Assembly (NCBI GenBank): GCA_009697105.1
Contig: SIAQ01000020.1
Span: 1-55,475 of the forward strand
From: Gemmataceae bacterium
GTDB lineage: Bacteria; Planctomycetota; Planctomycetia; Gemmatales; Gemmataceae
Reading direction: 5' to 3'
DNA: 55,475 bases
Part shown: in pieces, positions 26,378-34,309 of the stretch
Layout of the letters: every line of letters starts with the position of its first letter
Position numbering within the stretch: position 1 is the first letter of the stretch
Program-made: the position numbers and the translations under genes
Notes under the pieces: generated by a model
What the model saw: only the letters and a program-made list of their open reading frames with translations
What the model was told of the DNA's origin: nothing
Databases searched by the model: none

Positions 26378-27032
26378 CGTCGATCTCCACGATGGCTGCG
26401 CGATCGCGCTGACGGAGGGCGATGCCGTCGCCGCGCTCGCGCAAAATGTCAATGTGTAACCGACGACACCCATCGCCGCTGCGCAACGGCCTAACGTCCC
26501 AGCGCACGCCGGCGAACGACGTGCCGCCTCGCGCCGCTTCAGGCCGCAGGAATAATCCGATCCCGCCATGCGCCTCTGCTGCCAGCTGCAAGCGACGAAA
26601 CTCCGGCACGGCAATCGCGTCGAACTGCCCGACGACCGCCCCCACCGCCGGGCAGCGCAGCGCCTGCACCAATCCGCCGAGCGTGTCGCGCGGATTCGGA
26701 CAACGCAGCACGATCACCCGCGACACGTCGATGCCGAGCCGAGCCAACGCGAGCGGATAAAAGCTGCGCTGATGATCCGCCACGACCAGCGTCTTGCGTT
26801 CGCCACACGCATGCTTCGCCAAATGCAACGCCAGCGTCAACGCTCCGCTACCCGGCCCGGCGGCGAGCAGCTCGATCAACGTCGCGCTCGGCAAACCTTC
26901 CCCCGCGAACAACGGCCCCAGCCCGCCCGTGCCCAGCGGAATGATTCGCGCGTCCGCCTGCCGCGACGCCGACTCGAGCGCGCGAATCCGATCCGCCAAT
27001 TCCCGCGCAATCGCGCGATTTCCCAGGCCCAT
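26304..27032 (-). CDS. imuA: ImuA, RecA-like mutasome subunit
   Basis: 242 residues from ATG 27032, which has GGGAGG at a spacing of about 8; the open frame further upstream starts inside the promoter and is rejected. RecA/SulA-type fold: IIPLGTGGLGPLFAGEGLP, then LIELLAAGPGSGALTLALHL in the Walker A position (degenerate), LVVADHQRSFYPLALARLGID and VIVLRCPNPRDTLGGLVQAL. ImuA works with ImuB and DnaE2 in damage-induced mutagenesis. It overlaps imuB, so the two are translationally coupled. A good sigma-70 promoter with a central palindrome lies about 70 bases upstream. Confidence 0.9.
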   Translation of the reverse strand: MGLGNRAIARELADRIRALESASRQADARIIPLGTGGLGPLFAGEGLPSATLIELLAAGPGSGALTLALHLAKHACGERKTLVVADHQRSFYPLALARLGIDVSRVIVLRCPNPRDTLGGLVQALRCPAVGAVVGQFDAIAVPEFRRLQLAAEAHGGIGLFLRPEAARGGTSFAGVRWDVRPLRSGDGCRRLHIDILRERGDGIALRQRDRAAIVEIDDATGAVRLFSAVGHSASAARNVGG

Positions 27033-27102
27033 GCGCGGCCCTCCCGCAAACAGCAAACAGATTCGGCTGGGAAAAAAGCTGTCATCCACGGCGGCAAAAT
27101 TA

Positions 27103-27131
27103 ATAATATACGCGCGTACACTATTTGTCAA
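27103..27131 (-). promoter_or_regulatory. Sigma-70 promoter of imuA-imuB with palindromic operator candidate
   Basis: On the minus strand TTGACA (27126-27131), a 17-base spacer, and TATTAT (27103-27108) give a near-consensus promoter. The spacer contains the perfect palindrome TACGCGCGTA (27109-27118), positioned where a LexA-type repressor would block transcription. The predicted start near 27096 leaves a leader of about 65 bases before ATG 27032. Confidence 0.65.
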
Positions 27132-27295
27132 ATGAGAATCGGTGTTTTGAGCGACAAATCTGTCGATGCGAAGAATCGTGCTAAATTGGCAGTGAGAAAG
27201 GAATAGGCGTCAGCCTATGTTGTACCGGCGAGCGCGATGTGTGTGCGTGAAGCCCAAACCAAAAATGATGACGCGGAAATTTATCCCGACGCCCC

Positions 27296-27731
27296 TCAAA
27301 CGCTCTTTGGTTTCTTCTGAATATTCAGCGCCACGGCAGCGCGAATGAGCGCCGTCAACGCCTTTTCGTCAATCGTGTCCCCCTCATGGAAATCGATGGC
27401 ACGCCTGGTGTTGCCTTCGAGGCTGGAGTTGAACAGGCCCGACGGGTCCGCAAGCGAAGCACCCTTGGCGAAGGTCATCTTCACAACATTCTTGTTATGT
27501 CTCACCGGTGCAGATGGTGCCAGCGTGCGACCACACCGGAACGCCGGCCGGATTGGAGGGCTTTCTCCACTTCACCTCCTCAACCACGTCGGGGTCGGCC
27601 TGCTTGATGAGAATTCGAACCCGAGCGAGCAGGTTGCCTCGCCAACACTTGAGCTCCTCGATTCTCGCATCGATCAGCCGAGAGGGAGAGCCTACTCCTT
27701 CTTCCTTCGAGGTGCTCTTCGTCTTCTTCAT
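27296..27731 (-). pseudogene. DUF1801 domain gene split by a frameshift
   Basis: The N-terminal piece (27731 to about 27498) starts MKKTKSTSKEEGVGSPSRLI and ends GVPVWSHAGTICTGET-stop. The C-terminal piece (to 27296) continues KNVVKMTFAKGASLADPSGL and RRAIDFHEGDTIDEKAL in the next frame. Intact relatives read CTGETYKNVVKLTFAKG, so one extra A in ACATAACAAG near 27495-27498 explains the break. DUF1801 proteins are small alpha/beta proteins of unknown role. No start with a strong site remains for the second piece. Confidence 0.8.
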
Positions 27732-27799
27732 GGTGGTGTCGCTTTCTTCAGGGCAAATACTGCCAGTCCCTCAATGGCTCAAAGCGGACGTTCGCGCTT

Positions 27800-28111
27800 T
27801 CAGTAGCCCGGCAGCCAAGGTTCGCGTTCGATGAACTCGATGTCGCCCTTTGCAAGGGCCTCCCACAAGAAAAGTATATTCTCTTCCGACACGCCAGTGA
27901 TATGACGTGGCGCATCGCCTTCGAGGTTCTCCCAGATCAGATAGCCGCCGCCATAAGCGCCAAGACACCATTTGGATTCGTGCGTGACCGATACGCTGCA
28001 GTGCTCTTCATCCCCGGGAAGCTCGTTGAGTTCTTCGAGCAAAGCGCGAAATGCCGAGAGAGGGGGATTGCTGGTCATCACGCCAAAGCGGTGGGTGATA
28101 TGGAAGCCCAT
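27800..28111 (-). CDS. Small conserved-looking protein of unknown function
   Basis: 103 residues. ATG 28111 has AGGA at a spacing of 8. The sequence is acidic, with FRALLEELNELPGDEEHCSV, then SKWCLGAYGGGYLIWENLEG, RHITGV and a C-terminal IEFIEREPWLPGY. This composition resembles small bacterial immunity-type proteins that are read with a partner toxin, but there is no toxin next to it and I cannot name a family. It is intact while both neighbours are decayed. Confidence 0.6.
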   Translation of the reverse strand: MGFHITHRFGVMTSNPPLSAFRALLEELNELPGDEEHCSVSVTHESKWCLGAYGGGYLIWENLEGDAPRHITGVSEENILFLWEALAKGDIEFIEREPWLPGY

Positions 28112-28167
28112 ACTCGATCCTTATCGCAATTAAACTGCCGGCGACCGCTCACGCCAAGCACGCACCT

Positions 28168-28420
28168 CGCACTTGCCGCTCACATTCGTTCGGCGGGCAA
28201 TTGGCTTGCTTCACCCAGGCGGCAAATTAAGCTTTGTCGAGCTGGTCATCCTAATGGATGTTGAGGAAGCGTACTTCCCTTTGCTTGGACTCGCCGGGCG
28301 GTACGGGGTTCACCGACGCGCCGCGGATGAAAGCCACCTTGATGTGCTTCGTGAAGCCATGGATGCCGAGGAACCAGCCCTGGCCTTCGACTCCGTACCA
28401 CGGCGAGCTTCTTAGGATTC
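28168..28420 (-). pseudogene. Second DUF1801-type remnant with two nonsense codons
   Basis: On the minus strand one frame reads WYGVEGQGWFLGIHGFTKHI, then KVAFIRGASVNPVPPGES and REVRFLNIH, then TAG (28256-28258), DDQLDKA, TAA, FAAWVKQANCPP. This follows the DUF1801 C-terminal pattern IHEDDQLDEAQFxxWVKQA, so GAG and CAA appear to have become TAG and TAA. The N-terminal half is missing or out of frame. Different in sequence from the pseudogene at 27296, so not a recent duplicate. Confidence 0.75.
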
Positions 28421-28752
28421 AATTTAGCCATAAAGGACACAGAGAGCACAGAGAAAACACGAGGCCTGGAAAACAAGGCAGACTGGATCGTGAAAATGTC
28501 CGTTTGCGATTCGCCGCGTGCTATCTGCGGCTAGTTTTTGTTTGTCTTTCGTCCCCTCCCGGTCGTGTCACGATCCACCATTGTCCAAGAACCTCTGCAA
28601 CAACTCCTCCCGAACCACTCCCGGCATTTCCAAGAACTATCAAGTTTCCTCTTGGCATTGACAGATACAAGATGAGGACTATAGTCCGCCGATCCCGTAT
28701 CGTTGGAAAAATGCTGACAAACCGCATAACAGCGGCAATCTGGGTGGTCTGC
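28421..28752. other. Intergenic stretch with no supported gene
   Basis: Contains the word AAGGACACAGAGAGCACAGA near 28433 and otherwise no conserved frame. An open frame passes through on the plus strand into the MazG-like gene, but its residues before about 28753 do not read like protein. Confidence 0.5.
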
Positions 28753-29112
28753 GTGCCTGACGCTAATACTACGCTCGGCGAAATGCGTGAACTTGTCCGC
28801 CAATTCGTGGACGAGCGCGATTGGCGGCAGTTTCACAGCCCGAAAAATATCGCGATGGGCGTCGCGGTCGAAGCAGCCGAGTTGATGGAGTGCTTTCTGT
28901 GGGTCGATCTGCCCGGTTCGTATGAAGCCGCCAACGATCCGCAAAAGCGTGAAGCAATCGCCGACGAGATGGCCGACGTTTTCTGCTATCTCTTGGCCAT
29001 GAGCAACGTCATCGGCCTGGACCTTGGTGACGCGCTGCGAGCGAAGATGGTGAAGAACATCCGCAAATATCCGGCGGACACGTATCAGGGGAAGTATCAG
29101 CTGGAGAAATGA
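28753..29112 (+). CDS. MazG-like nucleotide pyrophosphohydrolase
   Basis: 119 residues from GTG 28753; ATG 28783 is an alternative. The all-alpha MazG-superfamily pattern is clear: FHSPKNIAMGVAVEAAELME (the first Glu pair), then REAIADEMADVFCYLLAMS with the second EExxD-type metal site. Length and order fit the short RS21-C6/dCTPase-like branch, which clears non-canonical nucleotides. Tail RKYPADTYQGKY is typical. The start is uncertain because no strong ribosome site is seen. Confidence 0.85.
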   Translation: MPDANTTLGEMRELVRQFVDERDWRQFHSPKNIAMGVAVEAAELMECFLWVDLPGSYEAANDPQKREAIADEMADVFCYLLAMSNVIGLDLGDALRAKMVKNIRKYPADTYQGKYQLEK

Positions 29113-29114
29113 AT

Positions 29115-29170
29115 CCTGCTTGCCGTTTAGCGCTCGCGTGAAATCCAGCGAGCGCTAAACGACAAGCAGG
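29115..29170. repeat. Family A palindrome (TTTAGCGCTCG variant)
   Basis: Arms CCTGCTTGCCGTTTAGCGCT and complement (with one mismatch) around about 12 bases. Lies between the MazG-like gene and the large DUF11 gene. Confidence 0.9.
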
Positions 29171-29194
29171 AAATATTATGAGGTACGATAACAC

Positions 29195-31504
29195 GTGAAG
29201 TTTACGCGACTGCAATTAGCGATGGTACTGACGGGCGCGGTGGTAATCTGCGCTTGCTGGGCCGTCGGTGCGCAGGAAGGAAGACCGTTGTGGTCGCCGA
29301 CGGTGCTACACGCAGACGAGATGCCAAAGTCGCCGACGAAAGCGGCGACGAAGCCGCCGTTGCGTTTGGCGCCGCCAGCGAAGAAGGGCAAGGCCGATGC
29401 GACGTTGATTATTCCGCCGGAGGTCTATGAAGTGCCGCAAGCGGTGGAGCGGGCGCGAGCGGGATTTGTGACATCGGATGATTTGATATTGACGGGCGGC
29501 GTGACCGATCCGCCGATTGTGAAGGATGTGGGCGTGCCGCCACCGTTGCCTGCGCCGCCACAGTTGGAGGAGAAGAAGCCGGTAATCGCGGCGCCGCCTG
29601 CGCCGTTGCCGCCGCCGTTGCCTTCAATCGAGCCAAAAGCGCCGCCGCCATTGCCTGAGCCAACGAAGGCGCTGATCGCAGATTCGTTGCACAAAGACAT
29701 GCCGCAACTGGTGCCGAGCAAATCGGGCATGGCCGAGCAGCTAGCTCCGGCGCCGAGTTTGGAGCCAAAGAAAGAATCACGGGGTATTCCACCGCCGGTC
29801 GTCAAACCGGATTTCAGCATTCCGCCGCCGACGTTAGAATCGAAGAAAGAGCCGACAATCGCCGCGCCGCCCGTGACGATGCCAGAGCTGAAGAAGGAAT
29901 TCTCGCCTGCGCCGACATTCGTCGAACCTCGCAAGGAACCGGTCGTGCCGAGCGTTCCGCAGATCAAGTCGTTCGTGCCTGTCGGCATGAATCCGCCGAC
30001 CGTGCCGATGCCGATGCAACCGCCGACAAGCCTTCACGAAGGCAGTCGGCCGCCGTTCAATCCCGATCCGGTGCCGATCGGGCCAAGCGTGTCCATGCCC
30101 GAATCTCGCGATGGCCGGATTGTCACGCCGATGATCGCCGTCGAGAAACGCGGTCAAAGCCAGCTGACAGCCGGGGAGACGCAGACATACCAGATACTCG
30201 TGCGCAACATCGGCAATATACCCGCCCGACAGATTCGTATTGAGGACGAAATCGCACCGGAGGTACGAGCGATCGCCGCTGAGCCATTGCCACAGGTGCA
30301 GGGCGCGAAGGCAATTTGGACGCTGCCAAGCCTCGCACCGGGCGCCGAGCAAACGCTGCGAATCTCTTTACAAGCGATCAGCGCCGTACAACTGAGCGCG
30401 GGCACAAGCGTCCACGTCAGCGCCGCGAGCAACGGCTCGGAACCGACGCTCGTCATGAGGCCGCGCAATCCGGTCGATACCATCGCGGTCCAGCTAATTT
30501 CGCCAACCAGCGTAAATATCGGAAAGCCTGCGGTGTTCGACGTTCGCGTCACCAACCTGGCCACGCAACCATTTACCGGCATGACGCTGCGTGGCTTCCT
30601 TGGAGAAGGCTTCACCTCACCCGAAGGCAACGAGATCGTGGGCAAGATCGACATCACAATGCAACCCGGTGAATCCCGTACGCTGAAAATGCCTGCGACC
30701 GCCGTCAAAGCAGGGCGGCACACCGTCAGCGTCAAGGTTACGCCGAGCGCAGGCCTCGAGGTCGCCGCTTCGGTCAACGTCGAAGTCGCTGGCAGGGAAA
30801 CGGTGCGAATCCAGACAGCGCCCGTAACCAAGCTGTTGATCGGCCGCGATGGCGACATACGCATCGACATCACCAACCGATCCGGCCAAGCGATGCGCAA
30901 CGTCGATATCGCCTGCCGACTGCCCGATGGGCTGGGCTTCGTCATCGCCAGCGAGCGTGGGCTTTATCAAGCCAATAGTCGCACAGTGTTTTGGCATGTC
31001 GAAAATCTTCCCACGGAAAAGACATTGACGCTGCAGATGAAGTTGCACGGCGACAAGGCCGGGCAGTTCACCCATGCCATCTTCGTTCGTGCCGATGGCG
31101 TACCGGAGATAAAAGCCTCCGGGACGGTAAGTGTGGAAGGCGTTGCCGACTTGACGTTGCGCGTCATCGATCGCGACAATCCGCTTGAGCTTGGCAAGGA
31201 CACGGTCTACGAGATTCAGGTTGTCAATCCGGGCACGTCGCCTGCACGCGATGTGCAGATTCGCGTGGAATTTCCGCCTGGAATGCAGCCGCGTCAGGCC
31301 CAGGGCAACATGAAGTATAGCGTCGATGGGCAGACGGTGACGTTTGAGCCGATTCCATCGCTACCGACTCAGGAGCAATTAGTGTTTCGCGTGTCAGCAA
31401 CGGCGAGGTCGGCAGGCGATCAGCGCGTCCGCTTCGCCGTCGTCAGCGACCAAGTGCGCACCCCGGTGCAGCGAGAAATCAGCACGCTGGTGTATCGAGA
31501 TTGA
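29195..31504 (+). CDS. Large secreted Pro-rich protein with DUF11-type repeats
   Basis: 769 residues from GTG 29195; ATG 29222 is an alternative. Signal peptide about 1-27. Residues about 90-300 are a Pro/Lys/Glu-rich stalk with many PPP and LEPKKE-like words. From about 310 on there are tandem beta-sandwich modules of the DUF11/CARDB type: one at about 313-395 (TYQILVRNIGNIPARQIRI), one near 430-520 (VFDVRVTNLATQPFTGMTL), one near 545-640 (IRIDITNRSGQAMRNVDI) and a last one near 650-765 (VYEIQVVNPGTSPARDVQI). Such proteins are surface-exposed in planctomycetes. Function unknown. Confidence 0.85.
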   Translation: MKFTRLQLAMVLTGAVVICACWAVGAQEGRPLWSPTVLHADEMPKSPTKAATKPPLRLAPPAKKGKADATLIIPPEVYEVPQAVERARAGFVTSDDLILTGGVTDPPIVKDVGVPPPLPAPPQLEEKKPVIAAPPAPLPPPLPSIEPKAPPPLPEPTKALIADSLHKDMPQLVPSKSGMAEQLAPAPSLEPKKESRGIPPPVVKPDFSIPPPTLESKKEPTIAAPPVTMPELKKEFSPAPTFVEPRKEPVVPSVPQIKSFVPVGMNPPTVPMPMQPPTSLHEGSRPPFNPDPVPIGPSVSMPESRDGRIVTPMIAVEKRGQSQLTAGETQTYQILVRNIGNIPARQIRIEDEIAPEVRAIAAEPLPQVQGAKAIWTLPSLAPGAEQTLRISLQAISAVQLSAGTSVHVSAASNGSEPTLVMRPRNPVDTIAVQLISPTSVNIGKPAVFDVRVTNLATQPFTGMTLRGFLGEGFTSPEGNEIVGKIDITMQPGESRTLKMPATAVKAGRHTVSVKVTPSAGLEVAASVNVEVAGRETVRIQTAPVTKLLIGRDGDIRIDITNRSGQAMRNVDIACRLPDGLGFVIASERGLYQANSRTVFWHVENLPTEKTLTLQMKLHGDKAGQFTHAIFVRADGVPEIKASGTVSVEGVADLTLRVIDRDNPLELGKDTVYEIQVVNPGTSPARDVQIRVEFPPGMQPRQAQGNMKYSVDGQTVTFEPIPSLPTQEQLVFRVSATARSAGDQRVRFAVVSDQVRTPVQREISTLVYRD

Positions 31505-31510
31505 TTCCAC

Positions 31511-31572
31511 TATTCCGCTCGCGGCTTAGCGTTCGCGAATAATCTTCCGAGCGCTTAGCCGCAAGCGGAATA
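31511..31572. repeat. Family A palindrome
   Basis: TATTCCGCTCGCGGCTTAGC pairs with GCTTAGCCGCAAGCGGAATA with a few mismatches. Follows the DUF11 gene. Confidence 0.85.
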
Positions 31573-32156
31573 CCCGAAATGGAAACCTGTCGCGCCGCCA
31601 AGATGCAGCTGAAAACGCGACAAGAATACTGGAGTTGTTCCGTTGAATTGAGTTGATATAAGGGTTCGATCTTCAATGAAAAAACGCAAGTGAGCAAGCG
31701 AGAAACGCCCGGTCTCGTCGACCTGGCTGCTTAATGCGAATGGTTGACAATTGTAAAAAGTTCGATTTTTTGGAATTATTTCTTTGCTTCGTCGTAGTGA
31801 AGTCGGTATCTTTCTTTTTTAGTTGAGTCTTTTGAATACCGACCAACAATCCGGACAGCCAAGGAGGCTGGTTACTGGGGAAGGGAATCCCCCTTTTCTT
31901 ACCATTCTTCTTGTCTCCCCCCTCGACGAGCAAAGCGGACGTGCGGTCGGTTGGTCTTGAGCCGATTTTGAAGCGATGTTAATATTTGCTTCACAATGAT
32001 CGGAACGCCTCAAGAAAGCGTGAACGGTTCACGCGCGTGCATTCCCATCATGCCGACCCTGCGGACGAGAACGACAAACGGAACAGAAATGCGCGGAGCG
32101 CGTGGCGCACCCAAGGAGGGGGGCTTCGCTTGCCGTGCCAAGGGGAGGTGTGCAAG
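31573..32156. other. AT-richer 580-base intergenic region with small hairpins
   Basis: No frame here reads like a protein on either strand. The middle (31740-31860) is T-rich and clearly lower in GC than the rest of the window. GTCGGTAT (31802-31809) and ATACCGAC (31836-31843) are perfect inverted arms, and GGGGAAGGGAATCCCCCTTT near 31877 looks like a weak hairpin followed by T residues. An untranslated RNA or long leader for rimI is possible but unproven. Confidence 0.4.
31968..32034 (+). promoter_or_regulatory. Possible rimI promoter with a 17-base perfect palindrome
   Basis: TTGAAG (31968-31973), an 18-base spacer and CACAAT (31992-31997) form a weak promoter. Downstream, GCGTGAAC-G-GTTCACGC (32018-32034) is a perfect palindrome of a size usual for dimeric regulators. 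It is 123 bases before the rimI ATG. Confidence 0.35.
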
Positions 32157-32690
32157 ATGAATACGGGCCAGACACAGAAGGAACAAACCCGCGTGCATAT
32201 CCGCTGGATGATTCGCCGTGACATGCCTGAAGTCATCCAGGCCGAGCAGCTCAGCTTCGACTACGCCTGGGCCGAGGAAGACTTCCTCCGCTGCTTGCGT
32301 CAACGTAACTGCATCGGCATGGTGGCCGAGCACGGCGAAAAAGTCGTCGGGTTCATGATCTACGAGTTGCACAAAAACAAGCTGCATATACTTAATTTCG
32401 CAGTACATCCGGCCTGGCGTCGCAACGGCGTCGGGGCGCAGATGGTGGCCAAGCTCATCAGCAAACTGTCCAGCCATCGACGGACTCGCATCACGCTGGA
32501 AATACGCGAAACGAACCTGCCCGCCCAGCTGTTTTTCAGCCACGAAGAGTTCCGTGCAGTGCGCGTCTTACGCTCGTTCTACGAAGACAGCGGAGAAGAC
32601 GCGTTTCTCTTGGAATACCGTTTCGGCGACGACCTCGGCGAAGAATTCGACGAGACCGTCAACCGTATCGCACAGTATGAAGAGAACTGA
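32157..32690 (+). CDS. rimI: GNAT acetyltransferase, ribosomal-protein-alanine acetyltransferase type
   Basis: 177 residues from ATG 32157 with GGGAGG at a spacing of 8; upstream open frame rejected. GNAT fold: RRDMPEVIQAEQLSFDYAW (first strand/helix with the RimI-like DxPxVxxIExxSF pattern), VGFMIYELHKNKLHILNFAV, acetyl-CoA loop HPAWRRNGVGAQMV, then LEIRETNLPAQLFFSHEEF and a C-terminal tail. RimI acetylates the N terminus of ribosomal protein S18. The tail of about 30 acidic residues is longer than in E. coli RimI. Confidence 0.88.
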   Translation: MNTGQTQKEQTRVHIRWMIRRDMPEVIQAEQLSFDYAWAEEDFLRCLRQRNCIGMVAEHGEKVVGFMIYELHKNKLHILNFAVHPAWRRNGVGAQMVAKLISKLSSHRRTRITLEIRETNLPAQLFFSHEEFRAVRVLRSFYEDSGEDAFLLEYRFGDDLGEEFDETVNRIAQYEEN

Positions 32691-32705
32691 ACTCGTCACA
32701 TTCCT

Positions 32706-32763
32706 GCCTGCCGCTTGCGGCTTATCGCTCGAAAAATCCTATACGAGCGCTAAGCGGCAAAGG
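32706..32763. repeat. Family A palindrome, one arm decayed
   Basis: GCCTGCCGCTTGCGGCTTAT pairs with CGCTAAGCGGCAAAGGC with several mismatches. Follows rimI. Confidence 0.8.
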
Positions 32764-32877
32764 CACAATCCACTCCCCACTTCGTCTTTTTTTTTTCGCA
32801 TCGTTGCCTTATACCGGTTTGTGGCGTGTCCTGCGCGCCCATGAAACCGAACACTTTTCGCAAACGGTGCATTAGTC

Positions 32878-34215
32878 ATGGCCGACTATCCGACGTCTCC
32901 ATCGAATTTCGATAACCGACTCGCCAAGCGACGGCGCGAATCCTCGACTCTGTTTTGGCTCGTCGTCGGCTGCGCAAGCGTACTTTCCCTCGGCTTGATG
33001 ACGTGGGGCGCCTCAGTCGCGATGGCGAAGCGAGGCGGCGAGAAGCTGATTCGAACCGACGTGCTGTTTCGCAAACTCGATGCCGTCGTGCATGTGCGCA
33101 AAGATGCACATTCCGAGCCGAAGGTCAAAGACGTTGCACCACCCAAGAAAGCCATTTTGCCGCCGCCACCGATGCTGCCGACGATGACCGACGCTCCCAA
33201 GCCAGTGGCGCTCGATTTGCTGCCGCTGATCGTGCAAAGCTCGGAACCGCCGCCGTTCAAGATACCTGTACCCACGCTCATAAAATTTCCGGAGCCTTTC
33301 AGCCATCCGATCCCAAAATTCGATTTGACACCCCCGCCCATTGTCGAGACCTGTGCCGATCCCATAATCTATCTACACCCATGCACGATTCACCGTGGAG
33401 ATAGCCCCATGACTCACAACTGGAAAATGCTGACGATGTATACCGCCCTATCGGCGGCGACCGTCTTCATCGCGCCGCAACCGATCGTCTTTGCGCAAGC
33501 GCAAGAGAAGAAAGCCGGAGTATCCGACGAACTCTTGAAGTCGTTGCAGGATATTTCCAAGCGACTCGATGCGCTGGAAAAGAAAAAAACGCCAACTCTC
33601 GACACCGATGCGATCACCGAAGCGCTTCGTGCCGAAATCCGCAAACTTGAGAACGGTCTGTTGTCCGAATTGCAAAGCGACATCAAGGGCGTCAAGAAGA
33701 GCGTTGACGCCATCAAGACCGATGTCGGCACGCTGCAAAGCGAGCAACTTCGGCATAAGCTCAAGATCGAACAGCTTGCCGAGGAAATCACGCTGCTAAA
33801 GGAACGCCTGAAGGCAGGCCCAGTCGTCGGGATCACGCCCGCCGCTGTTGACAAAACGATGTTCGAGGAACTGGGCAAATCGCTCAAGGCGATCCACGAC
33901 GCGATCACGAAGCTCGGCCCGACCGAGAAACGGATCATGATGTCGCCGCCGAGCACGAACGGCACGCCCAACATCGCCACGCCCGTGACGCCAAGTGTCG
34001 GCCGCGTGGTGCTGACGAATCTGTACACGGACGATCTGCTGTTCACGGTCAACGGCACGCCGTATCGTATTGCTGCCAAGGCCTCCAAAGTCGTGGACGT
34101 GCCAACGGGAACGATGACCTACGAAGTGTTCTCGTCCAGGTGGGGCATGCTCGAACGCAACACCACCGCAATCACCGCCGGCGACACGTTCACCCTTGCG
34201 GCGAACTCGCGATAA
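32878..34215 (+). CDS. Two-part ORF: membrane-anchored Pro-rich half fused to a signal-peptide-bearing coiled-coil half
   Basis: 445 residues in one open frame. Residues 1-60 carry a membrane helix (LFWLVVGCASVLSLGLM); residues about 90-160 are Pro-rich. At residue 178 a second start-like sequence (MTHNWKMLTMYTALSAATVF, followed by AQAQ) looks exactly like a new signal peptide. Residues about 210-310 are coiled coil with many Lys/Glu/Leu heptads, and about 375-445 form a beta domain (VVLTNLYTDDLLFTVNGTPY). Either two genes have fused by loss of a stop, or the upstream gene reads through and the second gene also starts on its own at 33409. Function unknown. Confidence 0.65.
   Translation: MADYPTSPSNFDNRLAKRRRESSTLFWLVVGCASVLSLGLMTWGASVAMAKRGGEKLIRTDVLFRKLDAVVHVRKDAHSEPKVKDVAPPKKAILPPPPMLPTMTDAPKPVALDLLPLIVQSSEPPPFKIPVPTLIKFPEPFSHPIPKFDLTPPPIVETCADPIIYLHPCTIHRGDSPMTHNWKMLTMYTALSAATVFIAPQPIVFAQAQEKKAGVSDELLKSLQDISKRLDALEKKKTPTLDTDAITEALRAEIRKLENGLLSELQSDIKGVKKSVDAIKTDVGTLQSEQLRHKLKIEQLAEEITLLKERLKAGPVVGITPAAVDKTMFEELGKSLKAIHDAITKLGPTEKRIMMSPPSTNGTPNIATPVTPSVGRVVLTNLYTDDLLFTVNGTPYRIAAKASKVVDVPTGTMTYEVFSSRWGMLERNTTAITAGDTFTLAANSR
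33409..34215 (+). CDS. Internal-start product: secreted coiled-coil protein
   Basis: ATG 33409 has GGAG at a spacing of about 9 and is followed by a typical signal peptide ending near AQAQ-E. From here the product has 268 residues: coiled coil (about 35-130), Pro/Ser/Thr linker and a C-terminal beta domain in which IAAKASKVVDVPTGTMTYEV resembles the planctomycete secreted family with a GTFTYEV end. This is in the same frame as the longer ORF, so both products may be made. Confidence 0.6.
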   Translation: MTHNWKMLTMYTALSAATVFIAPQPIVFAQAQEKKAGVSDELLKSLQDISKRLDALEKKKTPTLDTDAITEALRAEIRKLENGLLSELQSDIKGVKKSVDAIKTDVGTLQSEQLRHKLKIEQLAEEITLLKERLKAGPVVGITPAAVDKTMFEELGKSLKAIHDAITKLGPTEKRIMMSPPSTNGTPNIATPVTPSVGRVVLTNLYTDDLLFTVNGTPYRIAAKASKVVDVPTGTMTYEVFSSRWGMLERNTTAITAGDTFTLAANSR

Positions 34216-34220
34216 CCTTG

Positions 34221-34284
34221 GTTTTCCGTGTGCGGCGTAGGGCTCATCTGCGGTGCTCCGAGCGCTGAGCCGCAAGCGGAAAAC
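34221..34284. repeat. Family A palindrome, diverged left arm
   Basis: GTTTTCCGTGTGCGGCGTAG pairs imperfectly with the intact right arm GCTGAGCCGCAAGCGGAAAA. It lies just upstream of cmk. Confidence 0.82.
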
Positions 34285-34309
34285 GAACTCGGTCTTTGTA
34301 GACAACCCC

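Noticed and set aside
26378-26614. Longer N terminus for ImuB
   Set aside because: It overlaps imuA deeply, and MRRVLCVYFPQWGIQR is the normal start.
31855-31880. CAGCCAAGG word resembling the SRP RNA loop region
   Set aside because: The GGAAGNAGC context and long pairing stem of SRP RNA are absent.
31673-31933. Minus-strand frame of 86 residues in the AT-rich gap
   Set aside because: Lys/Thr/Asn-rich from T-rich DNA on the other strand; no start signal or motif.
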